Assembly (NCBI GenBank): GCA_022414725.1
Contig: CM039462.1
Coordinates: forward strand, 128,610,363-128,674,362
From: Microglena sp. YARC
Taxonomy: Eukaryota; Chlorophyta; Chlorophyceae; Chlamydomonadales; Chlamydomonadaceae
Length of the DNA: 64,000 bases
Direction of reading: 5' to 3'
The translations under genes were made by a program, and so were the position numbers. Shown piece after piece: positions 32,501 through 54,800 of this stretch. Each line of letters begins with the position of its first letter. Positions within the stretch are counted from its first letter, which is position 1. The notes under the pieces are model-generated. The model worked only from the letters and a program-made list of their open reading frames with translations. It was not told the DNA's origin and did no database searches.

Positions 32501-33504
32501 CCATGTTGCACCCCAAACCAACCAACTAACTAAATCAACTTCCAACCATTCTGTTCATTTACCATGTTGCACCCCAAACCAACTAACTAAACCAACTTCC
32601 AACCATTCTGTTCATTTACTATGTTGCACCCCAAACCAAACCAACAAACTAAACCAACTTCCAACCATTCTGTTCATTTACCATGTTGCTCCCCAAAAAC
32701 CAAACCAACTAAACCAACTTTCAACCATTCTGTTCATTTACCATGTTGCACCCCAAACCAAACCAACTAACTAAACCAACTTTCAACCATTCTGTTCATT
32801 TACCATGTTGCACCCAAAAGCAAGCCAGCTAACTAAACCAACTTCCAACCATTCTGTTCATTTACCATGTTGCAAACTAAACCAAACCAACTAGCTAACT
32901 ACACCAGCTTCCAACCATTATGTTAATTTAACAAGTTGCACCCCAAAACAAACCAACTAAAGAACTAATGATTACCCACGGAAGGAAGCATCGAGCTTAG
33001 TGAGATACATGAGGAGATGCATGAGGAGAGTATGCAAGATAAGATGCATCTCATCGCATGTTGCTGGGATGTGATGCATGCGGATGCATGATGTGATGCA
33101 TGGGATGAGATGCATGCTTAGATGTATGAGGATGCATGATGAGATGCACATGATGCATGATGAGGTGCGGATGCGTCATGGGGTGTTGAAGCATGAAATG
33201 CACTGGTGCACATGCACAAGCTGCTCCGTGCTCAACCCCATCTGCTGCTCTTGCTCCTCTGTTTCGAACCAAGCTGCGAGCAACATACAATTGCTGCACA
33301 GTCCAATCTAGGCTTTCAGATGCGCTATGCGCGGAGCAGAAGCAAGGGATGATACAATATGAGTAGTGGGAAGTGGCGTGGCTCCCTTGCTGCTCTCTGC
33401 TCCGCTATTGCTATGCTATGCGCGCGCACCAGCAGCTGGTCCAGGTCCACACCCCTAAAGGTGTACTTGCGGAAAGAACGCGACTTAGCGGCAGCGTCAG
33501 CCAT
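27777..33504 (-). CDS. RPS15: 40S ribosomal protein S15 (uS19), complete, four exons
   Basis: S15/uS19 is a universally conserved small-subunit head protein near the decoding and A-site region. Joining 33504-33430, 31446-31400, 29504-29366 and 27947-27777 gives 432 nt: 143 codons plus TAA, close to the usual 145. Every junction fits the GT-AG rule, and the AG|G split codon gives the conserved R-R-R. Landmarks are [83 protein letters not shown] and the C-terminal RFIPLR. The wording is of green-lineage type ([21 protein letters not shown]). The introns are filled with partial copies of exons 2 and 3. Confidence 0.98.
28049..28125 (-). mobile_element. SINE tail fragment in RPS15 intron 3
   Basis: The + strand reads AAAAAGCTAACGCCTGGAGG, GGCGTGGTGTTCATAGG and CCCTGTACGCCGCAGCTGG. 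This is the tail end of the SINE family inserted antisense to + and sense to RPS15. The head is lost and the right part has diverged. Confidence 0.7.
28378..29250 (-). repeat. Six tail copies of RPS15 exon 3 with donor-side sequence
   Basis: Copies of the [29 protein letters not shown] end lie at about 28378-28453, 28519-28630, 28808-28845, 28918-29003, 29054-29110 and 29188-29250. They are separated by CTATCTATCTGTCTG-type intron sequence. The 28519 copy keeps about 110 nt of exon, the 28808 copy only about 35. Several retain a donor-like GTAYGC next to the VPE codons. Confidence 0.92.
29250..29365. repeat. (TCTA)n microsatellite in RPS15 intron 3
   Basis: About eleven CTAT/TCTA units at 29250-29297, then degenerate CTATCTATATTTAT words up to the donor of exon 3. 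Confidence 0.85.
29366..29504 (-). CDS. RPS15: RPS15 exon 3
   Basis: 139 nt: one base completing the AG|G arginine codon, then 46 codons from [10 protein letters not shown] to NMIVVPE, with GTACGC as donor. It is the only copy in the cluster that is complete from acceptor to donor. Confidence 0.96.
29547..29596 (+). repeat. (AAT)n microsatellite
   Basis: About sixteen AATAAT units next to the acceptor side of RPS15 exon 3. The other units of the neighbouring array lack it, so this expansion is local. Confidence 0.9.
29605..30005 (-). repeat. Four head copies of RPS15 exon 3
   Basis: The ~50 nt acceptor side of exon 3 (CGCCGATTCCAGCGTGGCTT and CAAGCCTCTTGCCCT) recurs at about 29621-29672, 29730-29781, 29844-29890 and 29957-30000, period about 114 bp. 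Each has an acceptor-like CTCGCCACCCAG or similar in front, plus a shared GAGCTTCCAGACATGTATTG spacer. Confidence 0.93.
30010..30560 (+). repeat. CATCAACATCAATATCAAC-type repeat in RPS15 intron 2
   Basis: Imperfect ~110-bp units contain GCACACAACAACATACCATT, CATTCAT and strings of ACATCAA/CATCAGCATC. No exon piece was recognised in it. Confidence 0.8.
30560..31395 (-). repeat. Donor-side array of RPS15 exon 2 (seven units, C-tract bearing)
   Basis: Units of about 90-120 bp contain, read on the - strand, a run of G (12-20), ATAGGTGAGTCAYGAGTGGG and a (GT)n tract. The true exon 2 end reads GGGCTAG|GTAAGTCATGATG, so each unit carries a TAG|GTGAGTCATGAG donor copy. It is an exon-edge array reduced to the last few exon bases. 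Confidence 0.7.
31400..31446 (-). CDS. RPS15: RPS15 exon 2
   Basis: 47 nt from a CTCGCAG acceptor to a TAG|GTAAGT donor: [15 protein letters not shown] plus AG of a split arginine codon. Both phases match exons 1 and 3. Confidence 0.96.
31447..32210 (-). repeat. RPS15 intron 1 arrays with head copies of exon 2
   Basis: CATGCAGGACATGTCCAGCC (- strand, around 31624-31643) repeats the acceptor and first 10 nt of exon 2. TGACATCCCAGCTTATTT blocks follow at 31710 and 31775. From 31816 to 32210 a ~145-bp unit occurs three times (GCCGAGATTTGTTTCATTAT, AAGACAAGCTGCTCCACAC) with G-runs of 8-23. Confidence 0.8.
32211..32970 (+). repeat. ~60-bp tandem repeat, about 12 units
   Basis: The unit contains AACTTCCAACCATTCTGTTC, ATTTACCATGTTGCACCCC and AAACCAAACCAACTAACTAA. 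It lies in RPS15 intron 1. Unit divergence is low. No exon piece was seen. Confidence 0.93.
33003..33200 (+). repeat. GATGCATGATGAGATGCATG repeat
   Basis: Irregular tandem ATGCATGATG and GAGATGCATG words in RPS15 intron 1. These palindromic ATGCAT words give Met/His-rich frames without meaning. Confidence 0.8.
33430..33504 (-). CDS. RPS15: RPS15 exon 1 with start codon
   Basis: 25 codons, [20 protein letters not shown] then LDQLL, ending in phase 0 at a GTGCGC donor. The context GCAATCATGG is a good eukaryotic start. The length and the F-R-K-[YF]-T-[FY]-[RK]-G-V-D-L motif fit S15. Confidence 0.95.
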
Positions 33505-34023
33505 GATTGCGAGGCTTGAGATATTTGGGAAGAGGAAGAGTGGGAAGAGCCGGCGCGGTTTGTAGCTGCAGCAACAGCAGGGCCAGAGACCAGGGCTTCA
33601 TGCTAAGCCCTGTCTCGAAGCCACGCCACTGCTAGGTGCAGCTTGTCTAGCTTGCAGGAGCGTGTGTACTTCACGCATTTGTGCATCACGCCCCCATCTC
33701 CTGAGCGGACTGGGTTACGCGAGGGCAGGCGCAGGCGGGAGGGGGGCATCATCGAGCCAAGAAACGCAAGGAGCGATGAATGAGCAACGAACTACATTTC
33801 GGTTTATAATCGGTTGCTTTTTGGCACGGATCTTCGGAAGGAGTTGGTTGGTAATCTGTTCAGCAAAAAATGCTGACGAGGAGACCCTTTCGCCAGCACA
33901 CCAACACCTTGCCCGTACCGCTTTCAGCCTACTCGAGCCTACTACTGACTCCAGCGGTGACAAGAGACCGTCGCTTTCCTTGGACCTATTCCCAGATCTC
34001 ACACAACTTGCCAGCTCCCCACG
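33505..34023. promoter_or_regulatory. Divergent promoter region between RPS15 and the plastid-type gene
   Basis: The two start codons are 519 bp apart and point away from each other, so this interval should hold both 5' UTRs and both promoters. I see no clear TATA box. GGTTTATAATCGG at 33800-33812 is one AT-rich candidate. No protein-coding segment is supported here. Confidence 0.55.
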
Positions 34024-46297
<12,274 letters not shown>

Positions 46298-46345
46298 GCA
46301 CTGTCTGGGTGTACCTTGCAGTCCAGGGGTAGCCATGTGGTGTAG

Positions 46346-46447
46346 GCTGTTGAGGCCGACAACGAGAATAACATGGGCAAACCTACCCAGTGGGCCTCTA
46401 CCTTTGGCAAGGCGCCCAAAACCCTAAAGACATCCCCCAAGGAATAA
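46346..46447 (+). CDS. Second, intact-frame copy of exon 9
   Basis: The same 102-nt length after a GTGTAG acceptor: AVEADNENNMGKPTQWASTF then GKAPKTLKTSPKE and TAA. A third fragment (GCTACTGAGGCTG) starts near 46496. The copy could act as an alternative terminal exon. Substitutions at seven codons change the protein without stops. Confidence 0.55.
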   Translation, partial: AVEADNENNMGKPTQWASTFGKAPKTLKTSPKE

Positions 46448-46449
46448 GC

Positions 46450-47100
46450 ACTGTCTGGGTGTACCTTGCAGTCTATGGGTAGCCATGTGGTGTAGGCTAC
46501 TGAGGCTGGTGCAGATGATTTGCAGCACATACGAACAGCACGAGGAGGTGCTGTGTCAACATGTGTAGATCAAATGGTGCTTGGGAGTATGGAAGGAGTC
46601 ACCTCCAGGCTTGTTACCGCCCTCAATGTGGCTGAGACCCCACCTCTACACGGTTACACCAGACGAGGAGCCAATTATACATAAGGGTTTGGCGTCGACT
46701 GAGGCCTTCCGCACAAGCTGATCGACTGAGGCCTTCGTCCAATGCCCCAAACCACCGCATGCACCCGCAACATAAGCCAGTCACATCAGGTTGATCAGGG
46801 CGGACAGCTGATAAGGAGCCATACCCTATGTTGGTACTTGAATTTGGTAACATGGATCCAGCCTTGAAGGCTGCTCGCTGTCTTCGGCAGTATAATCAGT
46901 TGAAATCAAAGATCACACTACGTACAGTTAATATGTGTGAGTACAATTTTGATGAGTGGTGTTGGTGGCACGTACATTGGTGTCACGTATTTTTTCTTTT
47001 TGTTACATACATACTTGAACTTGAACAGTTGTTACTTACATACCCGTACATACTGATGTTTATGTAAAGGATTCAGTTTTGGTTTGGGTTGAATACAGTG
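46450..47100. other. Intergenic, no gene recognised
   Basis: Apart from the exon-9 fragment, 46845-46895 carries a GTAACATGGATCCAGCC and GCTGCTCGCTGTCTTCGGC motif that recurs in several places in the window. Short frames show no domain. Confidence 0.5.
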
Positions 47101-47114
47101 TCTATCCCTGTTTC

Positions 47115-47345
47115 GACGAATGGCTCAATGGCAGAGCTCCTTGAACGAAAGTGGTGCCGGGTTTGAATCCTCGCGGGGTGCGCTTACGTGTTAGCAGCTC
47201 TTAACCGCCATGGTAGCTTCGTCCAGGTAAGTAGCAGTCTGTTCCCTAACGTCGTAAGACGTGGCTCTCATAATACCACGCCCCACCCGGCGTTATCAAG
47301 AGATTGTCTATCAGACTGCTCGCCGTCTGTGGGTAAAAGAAGAAG
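47115..47345 (+). mobile_element. Full-length tRNA-derived SINE
   Basis: The head carries an A-box-like TGGCTCAATGG and a B box GGGTTTGAATCCT. The body includes TTAACCGCCATGGTAGCTTC and ACCACGCCCCACCCGGCG. The tail is GCTCGCCGTCTGTGGG then AAAAGAAGAAGAAGAA. The short A-rich GAA tail fits retroposition. Confidence 0.87.
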
Positions 47346-47407
47346 AAGAATTGTTACATGGTTCTGTACGCCGGCAATTTAGCCTCTAAGCGTTGGCATA
47401 AATACAC

Positions 47408-47439
<32 letters not shown>

Positions 47440-48190
47440 ATTCGATAGCCACGGAAACCAAGGAGTGTGGCAGGGTCCGAACTCAGACCGAATATAGGCA
47501 TGGCTAGGTCTCTACGCCTGTGGGTTGAGTGAGCAAGCATGGGTATACGTTGTAAGAACGCTACTTCACAAAGAACCACACTCTTGCGCACATAAGTCAA
47601 CACTCACGTAGGTGATATTTGAACTTCGCTCCAGCCAAGGCTGTTCGCCGTAGTTTACATGGCCCAAGCCTATCTAGTAATTCAGCAGATGATTTGGATC
47701 TGGGTCTCGTAGGTCGTAGTTCATACCTCCACTTTATCAGGCGAAATTGCAGGCATCTCTAGCCAATTTTAGGCCAAAATGTCAGAATTATCAGGCCAGA
47801 TGCTCTAGTTCGAGGTACCTGAAGGCTGAAGCCTGTAAGGCGTTTACATAGATCCAGCCTTTAAGGCTGCTCGCCGTCCGGCCGGTGATGCCGACCCACG
47901 GCCTAACACACTAACACCAACACTACCAGATTAAGAGTCACCCAGGTTCAACATTTAAAAATGATGAAGGGCTAGGCGGAAAAAAACATCCCCCAAACAT
48001 AGAACACTACTAGGGTACTTCAGGAGGACCCCCAGCTCTGCTGCCTGAGACACAACCAATTGTATAGCCTGCGTCCTGCGACGCAACAGACCCTTCCTCC
48101 AGGTCAACGAACCCTTCAACGTTGCGTTTGCGATGGAGGACGCAGCGTCCTTGCATAATACGACACTCATGGGCACATAGGGCAATCACG
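47346..48190. other. Intergenic with a 31-bp C run and repeated motifs
   Basis: A pure C run lies near 47409-47439. At 47844-47880, GATCCAGCCTTTAAGGCTGC and TCGCCGTCC repeat the 46850 motif. Positions 48005-48150 are the reverse complement of part of 27090-27262 (ACTTCAGGAGGACCCCCAGC, CTGCCTGAGACACAACC). Confidence 0.6.
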
Positions 48191-48439
48191 TGTGATCCGT
48201 TTAAAAATGATGAAGGGCTTGGTGGAATTAAATTTAATTGTTATATGTTTTTTTAGCCGACTATGGGCTGCTTACCGTCTTCAAATTCCATATCCCCCCA
48301 TGCGAGACCCACTGAAACCAAGGAGCACACTATTTAGCTTTCACGTAACGGGGCTGTGGGTTGTTTTGTCTATGGATCTTCTCTTCTTTTGGGTGAGGTG
48401 GAGATATGCTTCATTTGACAGGGTTGGTAGGAGTTCAGG

Positions 48440-48620
48440 ATCAGAGGCAGAAGGAGGAGGAGGGGGAGAGAGAAGAGGAGGAGGTGGTGGTGGTGGTGGA
48501 GATGGGGGAAGAGGAGGTGGAGGAGGAGGTGGAGGAGGGGGAGATGGAGGGGGAGGGGGAGAGGGTGGAGGAGGGGGAGGAGGAGAAGGAGGGAGAGGAG
48601 GAGGGGAAGAGGATGTGAGA
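48440..48620 (+). repeat. (GGA)n/GGAGGT purine tract
   Basis: About 170 bp of GGAGGA, GGAGGT and GGGGGAGA. It gives Gly/Glu-rich frames on + and Pro/Ser-rich frames on -. No domain is seen. It lies at the 3' side of the copia-like remnant. Confidence 0.88.
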
Positions 48621-48718
48621 CGTTGCTTCCACTTTGACTTTCCTGCTGGAGCCAAATGATGGACCATGGTGTAGGGTTCCAGGTACCATGGGTCATCAGT
48701 AGGTCTTGTCTGGGTGGT

Positions 48719-50419
48719 CAGACGTTGATGGCTGAATACAGACTTGTGGTGTAGAGGCCGCTGGCTGATGATACGGAGCACTTCAGGCCAATGGTGTAGC
48801 AGATCATGCCATCTCCATGCTGGTAGGGCAGTTCAATCTGTGCAGTACAAGAGTCAGTGTGGATTTGTATATCATCATCATAGGCGCAGATGGCAGGGGC
48901 ACTGATGAGGTTGAAGGAGTTAGACACGGGCACAAGGAGGACATCTAGAAGTGTCACCACAAGTCCTATACCCTGGAGTACTGCTGTGCCAGAATAGGAG
49001 CAGATAACTGGTGCTGTGGAGCCTGGTGGGATGATTGATACGGGCGGGTTGAGGGGTGTTACCCTACCTAATGAGGCAATCAGCATGTGAGGTCATGTGG
49101 TAGATGGTGTCTGTAGTCAAACACCAGTGACCATGGAAACAAGAAGATAGGTCACTGGGGGAGGTCTCATGAGTGGAGGGGCACTTTCCTAGCTCAGAGT
49201 CAGTGGTATCAGATTTCTCACCAGTGGTATCTTCGTCTCCAGAGTTGTCTCCAGAGCTGTATGGTGGACATTTCAGAATGGGGGTCTTCTGGCAGGGGTT
49301 TGGGCAGATTGGATCTAGATGCCCATATCCTCCACAGGTAGGCTGTACAGGTTGTGTCTGTAGGGTGCACTGGAGTGGATGAGAAGCACTGCTTCCCATA
49401 GTGTCCTCTGCCATTGCAGTTGACACAGACCTCTGTCAGCTTGTCATCGTGCACTGCAAGGGACGGGCTGCTCGGTCTCTGACAGCTAGTACACTGACCT
49501 TCATGATGCTCGGATCCACCACAGTTCGCGCAGTTGTGGATTGTTGATGCATAAGGCGATAGATTCGCACAGTAGTAAGCAGTATGTCCGAACCCTGTGC
49601 ATATGGTGCACTGGGAAGAACCTGGCGGCCACATACCTTGCTGGGGGTTCTGGCGTCTGTGGGAGGGTAGTGCTTGGTCATCAAGTTGGACGTTGATGCC
49701 AAATGCACTGAGCATTGGTATGGCCCTGCTCACCAGATCCATGGCTACTGCTGCATCCTGGAAGGCTCAGATGTCGATGGCTCCCGTCCGAGGTTTGGCG
49801 AGGGTGGTGCAGTAGACGCGTCATCAGCAGACGAGGATGTGGTGGCTGATGAAACAGGGGTGGGTGGGGCGATGGCAGCATCCTGGCAGAGGCTGGGTAG
49901 TCGCAGAGAGGATGATTTAGAGTTGTGTATGAGTCGTAGTAGGGGTTTACACCTTTCGGGATGGTCGGCATTAAGTAAAACCCTTGGCCCCAATCCTGCC
50001 GAATGTAGCGCAGAGCTCTGGCTGCGTTGTTAGTACGCGCGTCTATGAGAGCAGCTAGGGGTGGGGGACAGTTATCCAGAATGTGGTTCATAGCCATGTA
50101 GTTTGATACAGGTGTGATTCTGCTGTTCTTGGGTAGTTATAGCCATCTGAGGGTTCATCTATGGGCTGGTAATTCTAGATCGGCGTCGATTACTGAGAAA
50201 ACTGATGATCTGATGAGCAGAGGTGCGACAAGGTTCGTATACCAGTCGACGAATACATCGGAACCACCCTTACCATCATTTGGCGCTTGGGACATTGCGA
50301 CGGCTTGGGTTGAGGGTTGGGAGGTGCAAGGGTGACGAACAAGATCAGGGGATTGGAAGAATTGGATATTCTTGAGAGGGACAGGAAGAAGACGGGAAAG
50401 AGAGAATGGGGCGGGGGAA

Positions 50420-50472
<53 letters not shown>

Positions 50473-50706
50473 CGTTGGACAGGTGGTTTGGCTTGCGGGG
50501 CCAGGGAGAGTGGAGAAGACCCGGATTAGGGAGAGGGGCGGTGGGTTGACGCAGTGGGGTGTTTTCGTTGTGGGGTCAACGTACTGGTGTTCCAGCGGGG
50601 GTCTTGGTATACTCGGAGAGGTGTTTTGTTGCGGTGCAACGTACTGGCGGTCCAGCGGGGTCTTGGGGTAGACTGTTGGGGCTGGTGTCCAGCGGGGTGC
50701 TAGCAA
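48719..50706 (-). pseudogene. Ty1/copia-like gag-protease remnant
   Basis: Read on the - strand in pieces: a region with FVDWYTNLVAPLLIRSSVFS and NHILDNCPPPLAALIDART then RYIRQDWGQG (gag-like), MDLVSRAIPMLSAFGINVQL, and three zinc knuckles at about 49630-49390 (CTICTGFGHTAYYC, CANCGGSEHHEGQC, CVNCNGRGHYGKQC). Next is a copia-type protease/pre-integrase segment: HGHWCLTTDTIYHMTSHADC and LLDVLLVPVSNSFNLISA. Frame changes near 50150, 50020, 49745 and 49230 break it. The protease position where D-[ST]-G is expected reads TTDTI. No integrase or reverse transcriptase was found. Knuckle-bearing domestication is possible but not supported. Confidence 0.68.
50420..50472 (+). repeat. ~50-bp G run within the gag-like region
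   Basis: An uninterrupted G tract, read as polyproline on the - strand, interrupts the gag-like frame. Its exact length is unlikely to be reliable. Confidence 0.9.
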
Positions 50707-51855
50707 TCAGAGAGATTCTGCAACTGAGATCCTTTTCCTTCGGTTTGTTGCGGCGGCAACTGTGGAAGGCACTGCAGGTGCGCGGGAGCTCGGGATCTAC
50801 GGACAGGGTAACAGGCGTGGAAGACTGTTGCAGTGGAACACGGGACGGCAGTGATGAGCGATAACCTTTAGCTTTCCGGAGTATTATCTCGTGAGGACTG
50901 ACACAGGGATTAGCGAAGGCGCTAAGCTTACAAACGTGATAGCATGCCAGGCGGCAAGCTAGGTATAAGAAGGGAAAGGGCGACAGTACCTCAGGGTACT
51001 GCCGCCGGTAGGTGCCGGCCCTAACGGGTGGAGGCACTACTATGGAAGCTTCCAGGCGGAAGGCCTGGTGCCCCAATACACTCTAGCTGAGCCGGGAGAA
51101 CCGGTCAATAACACACTAAGCGGATTATACAGTTTAAGCTTGAACTTGGTTATATAGCTTTTGCCAGCAATTTGGCTTCTCGCCGTCTTCAGCCGTAACT
51201 TGTTTTACCAGGAAAATGTAAACGCAAAAAATACAGTTTAAGCACTTTCCAGGCTAGGTGTATGTATGTTACAGTCCAGGGGTAGGTCAAATAGGCTAAA
51301 GGGACTTGCCCAACCGTATAGGAAGGGCTTAAAAAGAAAAAGCACTGATGAACAGAGGTGTAAAACTACGTCCCCCCAAAAGTGCAATTTTGTATTATTT
51401 TGAACAACCCTGGTTTCAAATTTCGAGCCCCTAAGGAGGGCTCCCTCATAGGAGCTTGCATTTGGTTATGTGTTTAGTCACAAACTCATCATCAGTCCAT
51501 CACAAACTTGAAACTTGGTTATATGGCTCAACCAGTTATTTAGCGTCTCGCTGTCTTTGGATTCAACTTCAACTCACAATATTATTCTTTTTTTCCCTTT
51601 TATTCTCCCTTTTTCCCCTCCCAAAAGGATCCTTATTCCAATTTTGGTCGATTTGGGACATTTTTGTTCAATTTCAGTACAACATTTTTTTGTAGGTTTC
51701 TTATTCCGGCAATTTGAGCCAAAACGGGGTTTTGTATTCCGATCGGAATATATTACGGAAAAAATATCCCTGAACCAGGGTACTCCATGGCGCGCACTAT
51801 TGCGTGCTACCGTGCAAGGTTTTAAAGCCCATGGTTACAGTAGTCTAGTTCCATC
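50707..51855. other. Upstream flank of the copia remnant and dispersed repeats
   Basis: Positions 50530-50700 contain three ~65-bp units (CAACGTACTGGYGKTCCAGC, GGGGTCTTGGTATACTCGG). Positions 51134-51200 and 51505-51560 carry the GAACTTGGTTATATRGCT and CTCGCCGTCTTCAGCC motif. Positions 51265-51355 are the dispersed repeat of 45253. A hAT-like left end (CAGGGTACTCCATGGCGCGC) lies at 51777. No long terminal repeats were identified. Confidence 0.55.
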
Positions 51856-52048
51856 TCGATGAATGGTGCAATCGTTGAGCTCGTTGAACCGATGAAGGTG
51901 CTGGGTTCGAATCCTTACGGGGAGCTTTCTGTTCGTGGTGGCTGCCAACCGACATGGTACCTTTGTTCATTTAAAGTAACAACCCGTTATAAACTGTCGT
52001 AAGACGGGGCTCCCTTAATACCACGCCCCACCAGGCGATCTCATTCCT
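51856..52048 (+). mobile_element. Full-length tRNA-derived SINE
   Basis: The head has TGGTGCAATCGTTGAGCTCG as a diverged A-box region and GGGTTCGAATCCT as a clear B box. The body has CAACCGACATGGTACC and AATACCACGCCCCACCAGGC. Confidence 0.85.
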
Positions 52049-52063
52049 TGTTTGTGATATAAT

Positions 52064-52256
52064 TAAGGAACGGCAAATCATATGATGCTGACCAAAGACG
52101 AGTAAGATATCATACCATATGATATCATACAAATATCATATGATTTAATATCATATGATATGTTGCCGTAGGCCAAAGTTACCGAGTCAGAGCGCCGGCA
52201 TCGTATGATATCATATGATGACATGATATCATACGATATCATATTGCCTATCCCTA
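52064..52256. mobile_element. hAT-like miniature element with perfect 8-bp target duplication
   Basis: 193 bp, ends TAAGGAACGGCAA and TTGCCTATCCCTA (imperfect inverted repeat). Flanks are GATATAAT at 52056-52063 and 52257-52264. The core consists of ATATCATATGATAT palindromes around a unique GGCCAAAGTTACCGAGTC block. Confidence 0.85.
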
Positions 52257-53240
52257 GATATAATACAATGTTTACTGCGGACGACGACGGGCAGCCAAAT
52301 TGCTGGCAGAGCTGTATAACCTAGTTCAAGTTCAAGTTTTAGAAGGAGCAGCTGCTGCAGCAGCGCCTGGACTGCCAGAACCACTAGCAGGGCTAATCAC
52401 ACCAGGAGCAGCAGCTCCAGCCTGGCGCTCAACGGCAGGACCTTTTTCGGGCCCCCTGTAGCAGGGCCTCGACTACCTGAACCACTAGCAAGGCTGATCG
52501 CACCAGGACTTTTTGGGGGGCCCGGTGGGGGGCTCCTGCTGGGTTTGAAATACCACCATGGACAGGCTGGCTGATTATGGCAGTGGCTCCTAGGGTTCCA
52601 GCTGGGCTTCCAATGGGACCATGGACAATCCCTCTGACCATGGCAGCAGCTCCATGGCCTCAGGCTAGGTTAACACCAGCACCGTGGACATCCCCGCTAG
52701 CCATGTTTGTTTTCCCCTGGACTAAAGCTGGGTTCACAATGGCGATGTTGACATGCTAGCTGGCTATGGCAATGGCTCCCTCGGCTCTTGCTGGTTTTGA
52801 CCTGACACCATGGACAGGCTGGCTTTTTTGTTTTCAAGTGTTTTCAAGTGCGCTAAAGCGCTGGCCAATTTGGCCATTTGAAGTACCCTGCTACCACCAT
52901 GAAAAGGCTGGCTGGCTATGGCAGTGGCTACCTGGGCAGACTGCCCAGCTTGTCCCGCCCCCCCCCCCCCGCTTCCCCCTGCTGCTGCTGTAGCCTGCCT
53001 ATCCCGTCATCCCTGCAAAACTGGGATCGTGGGAGCTTTGACTCGCTAAAAGCATTGTGCTTGTGGTACTCGCTGCTGTCTACTGCTGTTGCAGTTGCTG
53101 TTGCATGGTGCCGCTGCTGCCCACGTGGGATCGTCTTCTCCTCCTGTTCTCCCCTGCTGGCGCTCCACCTCCATGTCTCCCCCTCGGACCGTCTTGACGT
53201 CCCATGCCGCTGTGCCTGGTCAACTAACTGCTGATTTAAG
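52257..53240 (+). repeat. Degenerate ~75-110 bp repeats (GCTGGxTTxxACCATGGAC) and a hAT-like right end
   Basis: Units around GCAGCAGCTCCAGCCTGG, ACCATGGACAGGCTGGCT and GGCAATGGCTCC recur from 52330 to 52930. Positions 52840-52891 are the right end of the element type at 25325. The rest is not recognised. Open frames are repeat-derived. Confidence 0.6.
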
Positions 53241-54590
53241 CTTAGGCGATCTGCTCATCCTTCTTCTCAGCCTGTTCTGGTTTATGTCAAACACCTGCAG
53301 GGTAGGACAAACCGTCATTTTGCACAACAAATATCATATCTGTACTGCATGGATAGGCATCATACTTAGTGGTGATCGTTCACTATTATATAACAAGTTA
53401 TAATACAATGCGAGGGGGGGGCAGGAATAAGGTTTGCAAACCGCATGTTCGGACCTCCTAAATTGTTTTTTTCCACCCCTGACCACCACCTAACCCCCCC
53501 CCCCGAGGCTTCCTACCTGGAACGCCCAGTGAAAACAGTATACACATAGGTGAAAGGGGGGGGTCCATGAGGGGGGTCCATGAAAGGGGGGGTCCATAAG
53601 CATGCACCACGTCAGGCCTATTCCAACCATACAACAATAAATAAAAAATATAAGTTTTGGACAAGGTTATTCAGTTTTGAAGTATTTTTACAACTTTTTT
53701 AGGTAGCAATAGTAAATGCAGTAGTCCAGGTTGGTTGGGTTGTTTGGGGTATTGCGCTTGCCTTGAAGGAGAACAAAAACGAAACTTGGCCAGTTATGAA
53801 AAGGACTGAAAGCGTTATTTATCTGTCTATATATATCAACGTCAATTATCATCAAAATATCATTACCATGGTTTTAATTGACTCAAATTGTATTCTGCAA
53901 CCTAAGGGTCTGCTCAGGTGTGGTGGGGTTGGGTGGGGGTGATGGTGTGTGTGTTTGTGGTGTGTGGTGAGGAGGGTGTGCGTGTGTGGTGTGTGGTGGT
54001 GGTGGTGGTGGTGGGGGCTAGACCCAAGGCTGCAACTTAGGAATCGTTAGGGACCAGAATTTAGAACGAGCATACGAAGCACGTTTTAGTCCTAAGTATA
54101 AGTGCCGCTCGTGCGACACGGGGCGCCAATTTGTAGGTGATGTTTTCCAGCCTGGCGTCCAGCCAGACATTCAGCCTGGATGTGCCTTACAGACCAGGCA
54201 TTACCCACCAATTACACACTAGGTGTAAAAGACTTACGGTTGCAGATTTGTACTTCTCTCGTCAATATTGATCCCTTCTCGATGGTGTTCACTTAACGCT
54301 TACATTGAAAATCGCACTGGCAAGAAAGTACACGAAGGACAAATACAGTTGAGGGAAAACGGTCGGACCCCCTCCCCACCCCGTCCGGCACCCCTTATGC
54401 GCCCCCCCCCTCCCCCCCTCCATCTCGGCCCCGCTGCGGGGGTATCGACTAATGATTTTTTTTGTATTGACTATTGCTCCCTCTTTGCGCTTCCTTCTAT
54501 CCATATCATAAACACATTGGCGGAGGTAAAAAATTTATGTCTCTGGGGTGTAGGGGGGGGTGTTTTTCTTGCCCCTCCCCTCGCCCCGTA
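53241..54590. other. No gene recognised; (GTGGT)n tract
   Basis: Positions 53560-53600 hold a short GGGGGGGTCCATGA repeat. Positions 53915-54020 are GTGTGGTG- and GGTGGTGGTGG-rich. Otherwise I see nothing recognisable. Confidence 0.4.
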
Positions 54591-54800
54591 TCACATAGTA
54601 TCATTTATATATAGGTTATAAAATATACATATAACGAAGAGAATAAGAGAGGTGGTGAATCATGGGGCCATCACATAGGTAAATCGATATATTTATTCTA
54701 TATAACAACATATACCTTACATCACATAGTATCATGCATCTATCATATAACAACATATACCCCATACAAAAACGCATTTTGAGTATCATATGGCTATATA
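54590..54800 (+). repeat. AT-rich satellite, first block
   Basis: ACATCACATAGTATCAT, then CTATCATATAACAACATAT and ACC, in a ~47-bp unit, the same unit as at 56560-56926. Confidence 0.75.

Noticed and set aside
48192..48659. 155-codon + frame with a Gly/Glu-rich centre
   Set aside because: It arises from the GGA tract and is antisense to the copia-like remnant.
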